From positions 186,001 through 250,000 of the forward strand of contig NZ_QJGZ01000039.1 in the NCBI RefSeq assembly GCF_003254585.1: a stretch of DNA of 64,000 nucleotides, written 5' to 3'. Shown here piece by piece: positions 1 through 7,819 of the stretch. The notes beneath the pieces were generated by a model. It ran no database searches, had not been told where the DNA came from, and worked only from the letters and a program-made list of their open reading frames with translations. Positions within the stretch are counted from its first letter, which is position 1. Each line of letters starts with the position of its first letter. The DNA is from Flavobacterium sharifuzzamanii. GTDB lineage: Bacteria; Bacteroidota; Bacteroidia; Flavobacteriales; Flavobacteriaceae. A program made the translations under genes and the position numbers.

Positions 1-35
1 GGAGATTTCTCGTTCCTCGAAATGACAAGATTGTG
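1..35. repeat. Possible fragment of a dispersed intergenic repeat
   Basis: The first bases contain CTCGTTCCTCGAAATGACAA, which resembles a degenerate intergenic repeat that I recall as common in Flavobacterium genomes. It is cut by the window edge, so its full extent and any partner arm cannot be seen. Confidence 0.3.
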
Positions 36-55
36 GTTATTCCAACTTTTAAAAG

Positions 56-92
56 AAAAAAACCGAAGTCTTATATTGACTTCGGTTTTTTC
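56..92. terminator. Bidirectional rho-independent terminator
   Basis: A perfect 10-bp stem (61-70 with 78-87, AACCGAAGTC/GACTTCGGTT) is flanked by an A-run on the left and a T-run on the right. It lies just past the stop codon of the minus-strand lipoprotein gene at 102 and could also stop transcription entering from the left. Confidence 0.85.
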
Positions 93-101
93 AGATTCTA
101 T

Positions 102-1277
102 TTATTCTTTTCCTACCAATTCTATATTAAAATGCCAATCATGGTCAAACCAAACATTTGCATCTTCGAGGCTATTATTTTTGCTAATTCTAGACTCTCC
201 AGAATAACCACTGGTAAAACAGAATCCATCTCCAGCTTTAGTGTTAGCTGAACTAGCTGCATAAATACCTAATTTTTCTCCGTCAACTAAATACCAATAA
301 AAACTATATTTCTTATTAGCTTCTAAATAAAGATTTAGCGCTTGCAGATCAAACGGAATAAATCCTCCATTAAAAGACTCAGAAACCTCTGTAGTTGTAG
401 TGGCTAAAATATTACGATTTGCATCCTTGACAATTAATTTCAAAGTTACTGGTTTATTATATTTTTGTCTACCTTCATAATATACAAACCCTTCCTGAAG
501 GTGAATTCTAAAAGTAGAAGGAACTAAATTTTTATCAACTATTACAGTTTGCCCAGTTCCAATATTTCTATCGAAAGGTAAAATATCTGGAGCATTTGTT
601 CTGTTATCTCCACCAAACCATTTCGATGCATTTGATTCAGAACATGATCTAGATATATAATTATTCATATACTCTAATTTTACTTGATAAACCTTTTCTG
701 CCCCAGATTCTGATTTAACAGTAAAATTTACTGGCTCAGAATAGTCTTTTATCGTTTTAGGATCTGGCGTTATAGTTGCATGTTTTGAAAACTTTAATTC
801 TACATCCAAATTTTTAAGATCGTTAATTTCAGGAATTCTTTTGGTTACTAATCCTCTTTCATTATTAATATCAGCGCTCAACACTAAATTTGGAGTTTTC
901 ACATTCAATTCTAAGATAAAATTATCAGTGCTTGGCTCTCTTCTTATATCGGCCAAATAAGTTTTCACATCTCCATTTTCTGCCGTAACTACAAAAGTCA
1001 GAGGACCGCTAATAGACTTAATTGTTGCTGGATCTGGGTTTATATTTGCACCTTTAGGAATTGAAATTGCTAAACTTATATTTTCTAGTTCGAATGTGCT
1101 TTCTACGATACCGTTTATTGAGTTGCCTTCAATTGGAAACTCTTTTGTAATATTTTCTTTTGTTATGCTAAAAGATTGAATTGTATTATCGGCACTTAAA
1201 CTTGCTTCTGATACGCAAGATGCCATTAAAAGGGAGGCAAAAAAGAAAATTGCAAATAGATTAATTTTAGTTTTCAT
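102..1277 (-). CDS. Surface lipoprotein with two DUF5018-like repeats
   Basis: This is a 391-residue exported protein with a lipoprotein signal peptide. A hydrophobic stretch ends in the lipobox MASC, with the lipidated Cys near residue 21. Residues ~30-205 hold two copies of a ~85-residue module. Each contains a PDP-[AK]TIK motif, then a G/E-P-[LV]-x-F-x-V strand and a G-[DA]-x-K-x-Y strand, the pattern of DUF5018/Ig-like modules in Bacteroidota surface lipoproteins. Residues ~210-391 form a separate beta-rich domain rich in aromatic residues and are not recognised. The protein is probably anchored in the outer membrane. It is transcribed alone, with a clear terminator downstream. No SusC/SusD or polysaccharide genes are adjacent, so no substrate can be suggested. 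The export call is confident; the family call is moderate. Confidence 0.7.
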   Translation of the reverse strand: MKTKINLFAIFFFASLLMASCVSEASLSADNTIQSFSITKENITKEFPIEGNSINGIVESTFELENISLAISIPKGANINPDPATIKSISGPLTFVVTAENGDVKTYLADIRREPSTDNFILELNVKTPNLVLSADINNERGLVTKRIPEINDLKNLDVELKFSKHATITPDPKTIKDYSEPVNFTVKSESGAEKVYQVKLEYMNNYISRSCSESNASKWFGGDNRTNAPDILPFDRNIGTGQTVIVDKNLVPSTFRIHLQEGFVYYEGRQKYNKPVTLKLIVKDANRNILATTTTEVSESFNGGFIPFDLQALNLYLEANKKYSFYWYLVDGEKLGIYAASSANTKAGDGFCFTSGYSGESRISKNNSLEDANVWFDHDWHFNIELVGKE

Positions 1278-1473
1278 TAGATTTAAGGTTAGTTTATTTT
1301 TTCTACAAATATTATTATTTATAAAATAATTTAATTACGGGAAACCGTATTCTCTAAAAATCATTTTTAAATCATGATAGATAATTATGAAAACGCAAAG
1401 AATTTGTGATATGAAAAGAAAAACCAAAAGCTTTGAATTGAAATTTTCTGATTTTTTCATATTCAACGTTTGA

Positions 1474-1524
1474 ATCCTGCTTTGCGCAGATCCTTCGACT
1501 TCGCTCAGGAAGACAAAACAGGAT
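1474..1524. repeat. Nested inverted repeat (dispersed-repeat type)
   Basis: Arms ATCCTGCTTTG (1474-1484) and CAAAACAGGAT (1514-1524) pair with one mismatch around an inner hairpin CCTTCGACTTCGCTCAGG. There is no coding potential and no T-run of the kind expected at an intrinsic terminator. It is probably a mobile palindromic repeat. Confidence 0.5.
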
Positions 1525-1615
1525 GAAAAACTTCGTGCCCTAGCGCCTTCATGGCAAAAACAATAAATAAGAAAACTTTAATAAATCTGCTATACGCCAC
1601 TAATTCAAAAATTAG

Positions 1616-1623
1616 TAATTTTG
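1616..1623 (+). promoter_or_regulatory. Likely -7 box of the pepP promoter
   Basis: TAATTTTG matches the Bacteroidota -7 consensus TAnnTTTG and lies 28 bases before the ATG at 1652. A convincing TTG -33 box is not seen, so the call rests on the -7 box and its position. Confidence 0.45.
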
Positions 1624-1651
1624 AAATTCGAAGTTCAAAAACGAAATAATT

Positions 1652-2944
1652 ATGAAATATCATCAAATAAACAGCGCTCTTTTTGTAAAAAACCGCAGAA
1701 AGTTCATGGCTGAAATGAAACCTAATTCGGTTGCAGTTTTCAACTCAAATGACATTTATCCAGTTAGTGCCGACAGTACTTTGCCGTTTGCGCAGCATAG
1801 AGATATTTTTTACCTGAGCGGTGTAGATCAGGAAGAAAGTGTTTTGCTTTTGTTTCCAGATGCACCTTACGAGCACCAAAGAGAAATGCTTTTCTTGAGA
1901 GAAACCAACGATCACATTGCAGTTTGGGAAGGTGAAAAATTGACTAAAGAACGTGCTTTTCAAGTTTCTGGAATTAGAACGGTTTATTGGTTACAGGATT
2001 TTCATAAAGTTTTGAACGAAATGATGACGTATGCCGATACGATGTACATCAACACAAACGAACATTACCGCGCGACTGTTGAAACAGAAACTCGTGAAGC
2101 TCGTTTTGTAAAATGGTGGAAAGAGCGTTATCCAGCGCACAATGTTGCAAAAAGCAACCCAATTTTACAAAGATTACGTTCAGTAAAAGAAAGCGAAGAA
2201 ATCGATTTGATTCAGCACGCTTGTGATATTACAGAAAAAGGTTTCCGTAGATTATTAGGATTCGTAAAACCAAATGTTACCGAATATGAAATCGAAGCAG
2301 AATTGGCTCACGAATTCATCAGAAACCGTTCTAAAGGTTTTGCTTATACGCCAATTATTGCTTCTGGAAACAATGCAAATGTTTTACACTATATCGAAAA
2401 CAATCAGCAATGTAAAGAAGGTGATTTAATTTTACTTGATGTTGCTGCAGAATATGCTAATTACTCGAGTGATATGACTCGAACAATTCCAGTTTCTGGA
2501 CGTTTTTCTGATCGTCAAAAAGCAGTTTATAATGCTGTTTTGAGAGTAAAAAACGAAGCGACAAAAATGCTTACGCCTGGAACGCTTTGGAAACAATATC
2601 ATGTTGAAGTGGGTAAAATTATGACTTCTGAATTACTTGGTCTAGGTTTAATAGACAAAGCCGATGTTCAAAACGAAAATCCAGAATGGCCAGCTTACAA
2701 AAAATATTTCATGCATGGAACTTCTCACCATTTAGGACTTGACACACACGATTACGGATTGCTTCACGAACCAATGAAAGCGAATATGGTTTTCACGGTT
2801 GAACCAGGAATTTACATTCCAGCAGAAAAATTCGGAATCCGTTTAGAAGACAATGTTGTGGTTCAGGAAAAAGGAGAGCCTTTCAACTTAATGAGAAACA
2901 TTCCTGTTGAAGCAGACGAGATCGAAACGTTGATGAATGAATAA
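1652..2944 (+). CDS. pepP: Xaa-Pro aminopeptidase (M24B, PepP type)
   Basis: This 430-residue cytosolic metallo-aminopeptidase removes an N-terminal residue preceding proline. The N-terminal ~170 residues are the aminopeptidase P N-domain and the rest is the creatinase/pita-bread fold. The five metal ligands of the M24 family are visible: Asp in LLDVAAEY, Asp in SSDMTRT, His in MHGTSHHLGLD, Glu in TVEPGIYIP and Glu in IRLEDNVVV. The length is normal for bacterial PepP. The ATG lies 28 bases after a TAATTTTG box. The stop is followed after 7 bases by the chosen start of an alpha/beta hydrolase that resembles proline iminopeptidase, so the two genes probably form a peptide-catabolism operon for proline-containing peptides. 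Confidence 0.93.
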   Translation: MKYHQINSALFVKNRRKFMAEMKPNSVAVFNSNDIYPVSADSTLPFAQHRDIFYLSGVDQEESVLLLFPDAPYEHQREMLFLRETNDHIAVWEGEKLTKERAFQVSGIRTVYWLQDFHKVLNEMMTYADTMYINTNEHYRATVETETREARFVKWWKERYPAHNVAKSNPILQRLRSVKESEEIDLIQHACDITEKGFRRLLGFVKPNVTEYEIEAELAHEFIRNRSKGFAYTPIIASGNNANVLHYIENNQQCKEGDLILLDVAAEYANYSSDMTRTIPVSGRFSDRQKAVYNAVLRVKNEATKMLTPGTLWKQYHVEVGKIMTSELLGLGLIDKADVQNENPEWPAYKKYFMHGTSHHLGLDTHDYGLLHEPMKANMVFTVEPGIYIPAEKFGIRLEDNVVVQEKGEPFNLMRNIPVEADEIETLMNE

Positions 2945-2951
2945 TATTCTG

Positions 2952-3851
2952 ATGAAAAAGATTTTTCTTCTTGGCTTTTTATTAATTGCGTCAAATATTT
3001 TTGCTCAGACAGAGGGTTTTGCGTTGAATAATGATGGAAGTACAACCTATTACAAAACATTCGGAAAAGGCGAACCGCTTTTAATTATAAATGGGGGCCC
3101 AGGAATGAACAGTAATGGTTTTGAAGATATGGCGAAAGTTTTAGGCGAAAGTCAGCAAACGATTATTTACGACCAAAGAGGAACTGGAAAATCGAAACTT
3201 TCAAAATTAGACGCTAAGACCATTTCTATGAAAATAATGGCCGATGATATTGAATCCTTAAGAAAACATCTTAAAATTAAAAAATGGAATATTCTTGGGC
3301 ATTCTTTTGGCGGAATGCTAGGTTCATATTATGCAACAATCTATCCGAATAGCATCAATAAATTGGTTTTATCTTCTTCCGGAGGTGTCGATTTGTCTTT
3401 ATTAAAAGGTCCGAACTTGATTGAATCTAATCTTTCTCAAATTGAAAAAGATTCGATGAATTATTGGAACGATAAAATAGAAAAAGGTGACACTTCGCAT
3501 AAAGCCCGTTTAGGACGCGGACGTGCGATGGCTCCAGCTTATGTTTACGATCAGAAATTTGTTCCAATTATTGCCGAAAGATTAACTCAGGGAAATTCGA
3601 CAATTAATGGCTTGTTATGGTCTGATATGCAAAAAATGAATTTTGACTGTAAAACTAAACTGAAAGATTTCAAAAATTCCGTTTTAATCATTCAAGGAAA
3701 AGAAGATATTATTAGCAATGAAATTGGAGAATTAACACACCAGACTTTTCCAAATTCGAAACTGATTTTATTAGAACATTCTAAACATTATGGATGGCTT
3801 GATGCCAGAGAAAAGTATTTCTTGGATATTAATTCATTTTTAAAGTCATAA
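2952..3851 (+). CDS. Exported alpha/beta hydrolase, proline iminopeptidase-like
   Basis: From the chosen start the protein has 299 residues. A Sec signal peptide (MKKIFLLGFLLIASNIFAQ) leads into an alpha/beta-hydrolase fold. Visible features are the oxyanion motif NGGPGMNS, the YDQRGTG turn typical of proline iminopeptidases (S33), the nucleophile elbow GHSFGG, an acidic candidate in GKEDI and a His in EHSKHYGW. A start five codons upstream (2937) overlaps the pepP stop, but it would put polar residues before the signal peptide, so 2952 is preferred. The pepP gene lies directly upstream, which supports a role in releasing proline from peptides, here in the periplasm. Substrate specificity is inferred; a general esterase cannot be excluded. 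A terminator follows at 3864. Confidence 0.8.
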   Translation: MKKIFLLGFLLIASNIFAQTEGFALNNDGSTTYYKTFGKGEPLLIINGGPGMNSNGFEDMAKVLGESQQTIIYDQRGTGKSKLSKLDAKTISMKIMADDIESLRKHLKIKKWNILGHSFGGMLGSYYATIYPNSINKLVLSSSGGVDLSLLKGPNLIESNLSQIEKDSMNYWNDKIEKGDTSHKARLGRGRAMAPAYVYDQKFVPIIAERLTQGNSTINGLLWSDMQKMNFDCKTKLKDFKNSVLIIQGKEDIISNEIGELTHQTFPNSKLILLEHSKHYGWLDAREKYFLDINSFLKS

Positions 3852-3860
3852 AAATTTAAA

Positions 3861-3889
3861 AAAAGCTGTCTCAAAAGGACAGCTTTTTT
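3861..3889 (+). terminator. Terminator after the hydrolase gene
   Basis: The stem AGCTGTC (3864-3870) pairs with GACAGCT (3878-3884) and is followed by a T-run. Its left half is also one arm of the large inverted repeat whose other arm is the ferritin terminator at 4116-4142. Confidence 0.8.
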
Positions 3890-4103
3890 GTTAGACGAAA
3901 TATTTACATAATTTATTCCATTTGTAAAAACCCCAGCGGGGTGAAATATTTATAGAATTGCAATAAGATAAATGAAAAAGAGCTCCAGAGGAGCGACATA
4001 TATTATAGCTGTAGAAAAAATATGTCGCTCCTCTGGAGCTTTATGTTGTAACCTTTTGTGCTTTGCTATAAATATTTTGCTTCTCCGAAGCTTGCAAAAA
4101 ATA

Positions 4104-4136
4104 AAGGAGCTATCTTTTTGAGACAGCTCCTTTTTA
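4104..4136 (-). terminator. Terminator after the ferritin gene
   Basis: Stem GGAGCT (4106-4111) and AGCTCC (4125-4130) lie just past the ferritin stop, with an A-run on the left that reads as U-run in the minus-strand transcript. The right arm is an inverted copy of the hydrolase terminator at 3864. Confidence 0.65.
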
Positions 4137-4154
4137 AATTTTATAATCGTTTAT

Positions 4155-4673
4155 TTATCCGATTTTTGAAATCTGAACATCCAATTGGAATTTACCGTCA
4201 GCTTCGTTTCCATTGATTAATTCAAAAAGTTCTAAAGCTCTTCTTGCGTTTTTCTCTTCTTCTCTTTGTTCAGCTACATACCACATCATAAAGTCTTCAG
4301 TAGCATAATCATTTTCAGCTCTACATTTTGCAATTACTTTATTTATTGCTTGAGTAACTGCAATCTCATTTTGCAAAGCAATTTCAAATACTTCTCTAAA
4401 AGAAGCAAATTCTTGCTGTACTTCTGGAACAGATGGCGTTATTGCAATCCCTCCCATGTCTGTAATATATTTGAAAACTTTTAGGAAATGCTCTCTTTCT
4501 TCTTCAGCTTGCTTGTACAAATAAGATGCTGTATTTGCATAACCGTTTCTATCCAACCATGCCGCCATAGCTAAATATTTATTAGAAGCATCGCTTTCTA
4601 TTTTTGCCTGTAAGTTCAATATATTTTCGATTCCTTCAACTAATGAAGTACTTGTTCTTAGTAAATCTTTCAT
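4155..4673 (-). CDS. ftnA: Ferritin (non-haem)
   Basis: This 172-residue four-helix-bundle iron-storage protein oxidises Fe(II) and stores it as ferric mineral in the cytoplasm. Ferroxidase-centre residues are visible in the expected order: an acidic residue in the first helix (ISLVEG-like N-terminal helix and AKIESDASNKYLAMAAWLD), EEEREHFLK in helix B (Glu and His ligands), NEIAVTQ in helix C and AEQREEEKNA in helix D. No haem-binding Met of the bacterioferritin type is apparent. The length is typical of bacterial FtnA. The gene stands alone, with a terminator downstream and a REP-like array beyond it. An iron- or peroxide-responsive site cannot be identified with confidence upstream. Confidence 0.93.
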   Translation of the reverse strand: MKDLLRTSTSLVEGIENILNLQAKIESDASNKYLAMAAWLDRNGYANTASYLYKQAEEEREHFLKVFKYITDMGGIAITPSVPEVQQEFASFREVFEIALQNEIAVTQAINKVIAKCRAENDYATEDFMMWYVAEQREEEKNARRALELFELINGNEADGKFQLDVQISKIG

Positions 4674-4762
4674 AACCTTTAATTTTTATACGTGTAAAAT
4701 TACAAAAATTAAAGCAGGCATCTGTAACTGCCTGAGAATTTGGATTTAATCTAAGTAAGAAT

Positions 4763-5119
4763 CTAAATAAGCTCAACGTTTACCATATTGCAAAGCATCG
4801 AATGTAAAGTAAGAGTAAATTTAGTTCCGTTTAATAAATCCCTTAACTGCACTATTTCGCAGATAGTAAGATTTCTAGAAAAGTTTCTTTTGGTGGTTTC
4901 AATCAACTGTGCATCTGACTGATCAGATAAGTCGTAAAGCATGTTAAGAATGTCAACGCTATTAACCTTTCTTTGAAAAATCAAAAAATCCTGAATTTTA
5001 TAACTTGACACTGTATCAACAAAATTGATAATTATACTATTGGTCAAATCACATTGATAACTGTATCCTTTTTCGGTTTCAAATAATACTTTGGTGGTCA
5101 AATCACTAACTAATGCCAT
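4763..5119 (-). CDS. Hypothetical protein, 118 aa
   Basis: This is an unrecognised small cytosolic protein with no signal peptide or membrane segment. The reading frame extends upstream to 5173, but that extension overlaps the likely -7 box TATTTTTG (minus strand, about 5145-5152), so the ATG at 5119 (MALVSDLTTKV) is preferred. The sequence alternates predicted strands and helices: an N-terminal beta region (VLFETEKGYSYQCDL), a helix (SYKIQDFLIFQRKV) and a C-terminal helix-loop (CEIVQLRDLLNGTKF). It contains four cysteines spread along the chain with no CxxC motif. It lies between ferritin (same strand) and a divergent AIM24-family gene. Function unknown. Confidence 0.65.
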   Translation of the reverse strand: MALVSDLTTKVLFETEKGYSYQCDLTNSIIINFVDTVSSYKIQDFLIFQRKVNSVDILNMLYDLSDQSDAQLIETTKRNFSRNLTICEIVQLRDLLNGTKFTLTLHSMLCNMVNVELI

Positions 5120-5298
5120 TCTGATAAAATATAATAACGGTGCAAAAATATAGAATTTAAAGCAATTAAACACGTAATTAAGACTAATTTAAAATAACAA
5201 AATCGTATAATGTTCTTAAAAACAGCTTAAGTACGCTAAAGACTGTAACATTTTTCAGCATTATTAGTCTAATTTTAAAAACAAAAAATTTAGAAATT

Positions 5299-6102
5299 AT
5301 GCAAGCGCACGAAATAGATTATCAGATTTTTGGAGAGGAAATGCAATATGTCGAGATTGAGCTAGATCCACAAGAAATTGTAATTGCCGAAGCTGGCAGT
5401 TTTATGATGATGGAAAACAATATCCAAATGGAAACCATTTTTGGAGACGGTTCTCAACAACAAGGCTCAGGTTTGTTTGGCAAACTTTTAAATGCTGGTA
5501 AAAGAGTTCTTACTGGCGAAAGTTTGTTTATGACCGCTTTTTTAAACCAAGGAAATACTAAAAGCAAAGTTTCATTTGCATCGCCTTATCCCGGAAAAAT
5601 TCTTCCAATTGATTTAACAGAATTTCAAGGCAAGTTTATCTGTCAAAAAAGTTCATTTTTATGTGCTGCCAAAGGCGTTTCTGTCGGAATAGAATTCTCG
5701 CAGAAATTAGGACGAGGTTTATTTGGCGGTGAAGGTTTTATCATGCAGAAAATTGAAGGAGACGGAATGGCATTTGTACATTCTGGCGGAACAATGGCCA
5801 AAAAAGTATTAGACCATGGCGAAGTCCTAAAAGTAGATACAGGATGTATTATTGGTTTTACCAAAGATGTAGATTATGATATTGAATTTATAGGCGGAAT
5901 CAAGAATTCTATTTTCGGTGGCGAAGGGTTATTTTATGCTACATTAAAAGGTCCAGGAACGGTTTACATACAATCGCTTCCTTTCTCTAGATTAGCCGAT
6001 CGTATTATTGCATCGGCACCAAGATCTGGCGGAAACAGCCGTGAAGAAGGGAGTCTTCTTGGCGGGTTAGGAAATCTCTTGGATGGTGATAATAGGTTTT
6101 AA
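5299..6102 (+). CDS. TIGR00266/AIM24-family protein
   Basis: This 267-residue protein belongs to the AIM24 family (TIGR00266), a widespread beta-rich fold of uncertain function related to tubby-like/phosphatidylserine-binding folds. Diagnostic features are the N-terminal VEIELDPQE and VIAEAGSFMMM motifs, the repeated glycine-rich segments GRGLFGGEGFIMQKIEG and SIFGGEGLFYATLKGPG, and the C-terminal VYIQSLPFSRLADRI. The repeated FGGEG segments reflect the internal pseudo-symmetry of the fold. There is no signal peptide, so it is probably cytosolic or membrane-peripheral. A strong terminator follows immediately, so the gene is probably monocistronic. The family call is confident; the role is unknown. 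Confidence 0.88.
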   Translation: MQAHEIDYQIFGEEMQYVEIELDPQEIVIAEAGSFMMMENNIQMETIFGDGSQQQGSGLFGKLLNAGKRVLTGESLFMTAFLNQGNTKSKVSFASPYPGKILPIDLTEFQGKFICQKSSFLCAAKGVSVGIEFSQKLGRGLFGGEGFIMQKIEGDGMAFVHSGGTMAKKVLDHGEVLKVDTGCIIGFTKDVDYDIEFIGGIKNSIFGGEGLFYATLKGPGTVYIQSLPFSRLADRIIASAPRSGGNSREEGSLLGGLGNLLDGDNRF

Positions 6103-6106
6103 TAAA

Positions 6107-6138
6107 AAATGGCTTTCGTTTCTGAAAGCCATTTTTTA
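6107..6138 (+). terminator. Terminator after the AIM24-family gene
   Basis: A perfect 10-bp stem AATGGCTTTC (6109-6118) pairs with GAAAGCCATT (6124-6133) and is followed by a T-run. Confidence 0.88.
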
Positions 6139-6233
6139 TTATTTCAAAACCAAAATGTTATAAATAAATTTATAGCTATTTTAAAGATTTCCCAATTAAA
6201 TCAAGACATCACGATATTTTAGTTCAGCTTTCT

Positions 6234-6241
6234 TAACTTTG
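6234..6241 (+). promoter_or_regulatory. -7 box ahead of the second alpha/beta hydrolase
   Basis: TAACTTTG fits TAnnTTTG and lies 26 bases before the TTG start at 6268. The -33 element is weak. Confidence 0.5.
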
Positions 6242-6267
6242 TACTTCAGAACAAAAAATCTTTCATT

Positions 6268-7044
6268 TTGAAAACTCTTTTATATAAAAACACTAAAATA
6301 TCATACTCTGATTCTGGAACTGGAAACACAATAGTTTTACTTCACGGCTTTCTAGAAAACAAAAAAATGTGGAAAGATTATGTTGATTTTTTCTCAGAAA
6401 AATATCGTGTTGTTACAATCGATCTTTTAGGTCATGGCGAATCTGAACCATTAGGCTATGTTCACGAAATGGAAGATAATGCCAATGCAGTAAATGAAGT
6501 TTTGGAATATTTAAAAATTGAAAAAGCTACAATTGTTGGACATTCGATGGGTGGTTATGTTGGTTTGGCTTTCGCCGAATTGTATCCGAAGAAAATCCAG
6601 AAATTAGTTTTATTAAATTCAACTTCAAAAGAAGACAGTGCGGAGAAAAAACTAAACAGGACTCGCGCAATTAAAGCCGTAAAACAAAACTACGTTAGCT
6701 TTGTAAGTTTAGCAATTGCTAATTTATTCAGCGAAAATAACCGAACACGATTAGCTGAAGAAATAGAAAAAGTAAAAACAGAAGCTTTAAAAACACCTTT
6801 ACAAGGAATTATTGCTTCTCAGGAGGGCATGAAAATCAGGAAAGATCGAGAATGGCTTTTAAAAGAGAACCGTTTTCCGGTTTTATTGATTCTAGGAAAA
6901 AAAGATCCTGTTTTAAACTACGAAGAAAGCCTTTCGCAAATCGAAGATACAACTGTAGAATTAATTTCTTTTGAGGACGGACACATGAGCCAAATTGAAA
7001 ACAAAGAAGAATTAAAAATAGCTTTGTTGCATTTCTTTGAATAA
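6268..7044 (+). CDS. Cytosolic alpha/beta hydrolase
   Basis: This 258-residue alpha/beta hydrolase has no signal peptide. The start codon is TTG; it lies 26 bases after a TAACTTTG box and is followed by the expected first strand (MKTLLYKNTKISY). Visible motifs are the oxyanion HGFLENKKMW, the nucleophile elbow GHSMGG with Ser near residue 92, an acidic residue in GKKDPVLNY and the catalytic His in EDGHMSQIE. The sequence resembles the YbfF/MhpC-like esterase group. Neighbours give no pathway context. Substrate unknown; a carboxylesterase or lactonase are both possible. Confidence 0.82.
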   Translation: MKTLLYKNTKISYSDSGTGNTIVLLHGFLENKKMWKDYVDFFSEKYRVVTIDLLGHGESEPLGYVHEMEDNANAVNEVLEYLKIEKATIVGHSMGGYVGLAFAELYPKKIQKLVLLNSTSKEDSAEKKLNRTRAIKAVKQNYVSFVSLAIANLFSENNRTRLAEEIEKVKTEALKTPLQGIIASQEGMKIRKDREWLLKENRFPVLLILGKKDPVLNYEESLSQIEDTTVELISFEDGHMSQIENKEELKIALLHFFE

Positions 7045-7062
7045 AAATCTAAGTATTAAAAT

Positions 7063-7106
7063 CGAAAAAGGCCATTTCTAACCTAGGGTTGAAACAGCCT
7101 TTTTCT
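7063..7106. terminator. Terminator-like hairpin
   Basis: AAAAAGGC (7065-7072) pairs with GCCTTTTT (7097-7104), and the loop contains a second complementary pair (TTTCTAACC with GGTTGAAA). It lies between two convergent genes and may serve both. Confidence 0.7.
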
Positions 7107-7214
7107 CATTCTTGGGGGCAAAATATTGTTATAACTTTTAAGTAATATCTTTTTTGTATTTAGAAATCGTTCTTATTAAATCAAGATTCGTTTTAGGGAT
7201 AGTTATTTTTTAAA

Positions 7215-7547
7215 CTAGTTATTAAAAACAGAGTCCATTCTTCTTAGCAATAGTCCCATTTTACTCAAATCTTTAGAAAGCAGTGCAATGCACTTATCAT
7301 CTTGACTTTTGTTTGCCACGACAATTCCATCTTTATTTTTGATCATAACTTGTTTAAGATCTCCATTGTTAACATCCTCAGACATTTCAAGACACATCTT
7401 TAAAATCATCCCAATCATTGCCGCAACATTTCCGTCGTATTCTAAATTAACAGACTCGTTCAAAATCCCATCAATATTAAAACTTAGCCCAGATTCTGCG
7501 CCAGTCTCTTCTACTAGTATTTGTAAATCGGTCATGTGTATTGTCAT
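7215..7547 (-). CDS. Roadblock/LC7-domain protein (first of three)
   Basis: From the chosen start this is a 110-residue single-domain protein. The pattern fits Roadblock/LC7: helix 1 (TDLQILVEETGAES), strand pair (GLSFNIDGILNES), the long central helix (GNVAAMIGMILKMCLEMSEDV), strands (LKQVMIKNKDGIVVANK and CIALLSKD) and the C-terminal helix (LSKMGLLLRRMDSVF). In prokaryotes such proteins usually dimerise and regulate MglA/Rag-type small GTPases; none is visible here. The frame runs upstream to 7598, but a well-placed promoter at 7561-7591 lies inside that extension, so the ATG at 7547 (or 7535) is the likely start. It is 11 kb from the Roadblock pair at 18977-19749, to which its domain is similar. 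Confidence 0.75.
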   Translation of the reverse strand: MTIHMTDLQILVEETGAESGLSFNIDGILNESVNLEYDGNVAAMIGMILKMCLEMSEDVNNGDLKQVMIKNKDGIVVANKSQDDKCIALLSKDLSKMGLLLRRMDSVFNN

Positions 7548-7560
7548 GTTTTTGGAGCGC

Positions 7561-7591
7561 CAAAGATATTTTAATATTGGTAATTGTGCAA
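7561..7591 (-). promoter_or_regulatory. Promoter of the first Roadblock gene
   Basis: On the minus strand a TTG (7591-7589) is followed after 20 bases by TATCTTTG (7568-7561), matching the Bacteroidota TTG/TAnnTTTG promoter. It leaves only a short leader before the ATG at 7547 and excludes the upstream start at 7598. Confidence 0.65.
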
Positions 7592-7771
7592 TAAACACTT
7601 GTTAAAAAAAGATCTGAATATAACGTTCTGAGTCACTTTTATTTATCAGCTAATTATTCCCGTTTTTTTGCAAAAGAAATGCAATAAAAATTAACATAAA
7701 AAGCAAATAACACTAAAAACATAACACTTTACTTGATAAAATTCATTTCTAAAATTAACATTTGCAGATTG

Positions 7772-7803
7772 TTGCATTTCGCTAAAGTTTTTCTATAGCT
7801 TTG
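7772..7803 (+). promoter_or_regulatory. Promoter of a small ORF
   Basis: TTG (7772-7774) is followed after 21 bases by TAGCTTTG (7796-7803), a fit to the Bacteroidota promoter consensus, 16 bases before the ATG at 7820. Confidence 0.55.
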
Positions 7804-7819
7804 CAAAAAAAATGTAAAA

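Larger units (their letters stand above)
1278..1651. other. Intergenic region between divergent genes, with a nested hairpin repeat
   Basis: No gene is seen in these 374 bases. The left part must hold the promoter of the minus-strand lipoprotein gene. The middle holds a nested inverted repeat: outer arms 1474-1484 and 1514-1524 match at 10 of 11 positions, and an inner hairpin is built on CCTTCGACTTCGCTCAGG. This looks like a Flavobacterium-type dispersed repeat. The right end holds the likely pepP promoter. Confidence 0.6.
3851..4142. repeat. Nested palindromic array of four REP-like hairpins
   Basis: This 292-base gene-free block is organised as an inverted repeat at three levels. The outer arms 3851-3876 and 4116-4142 are near-perfect inverted copies and include the two flanking terminators. 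Inside are four units, each a short GC hairpin followed by an ATAT-rich tail: 3931-3955 (+), 3982-4009 (+), 4011-4040 (-) and 4065-4091 (-). The inner two share a perfect 20-bp inverted repeat (3981-4000 with 4021-4040) separated by 20 bases. The outer two share the tail AAATATTTATAG. Hairpin plus conserved tail in head-to-head pairs is the architecture of REP/BIME elements mobilised by RAYT transposases. No such transposase is in the window. Confidence 0.75.

Noticed and set aside
22..251. Two overlapping plus-strand ORFs at the window start
   Set aside because: They lie over a terminator and the 3' end of the lipoprotein gene on the other strand and have no promoter or recognisable sequence.
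2937..2951. Upstream ATG of the hydrolase
   Set aside because: It overlaps the pepP stop and would put polar residues before the signal peptide; the ATG at 2952 fits better.
3981..4040. Perfect 20-bp inverted repeat that might be IS terminal repeats
   Set aside because: Only 20 bases lie between the arms and there is no transposase; the hairpin-tail units fit REP-like elements better.
7548..7598. Extended N-terminus of the first Roadblock protein
   Set aside because: A consensus promoter (7561-7591) lies within the extension and the extra residues do not resemble the domain.
7599..7771. Possible small RNA or leader between the Roadblock gene and the small ORF
   Set aside because: Only AT-rich sequence is seen and no stem with a T-run fits; nothing beyond the two promoters can be supported.
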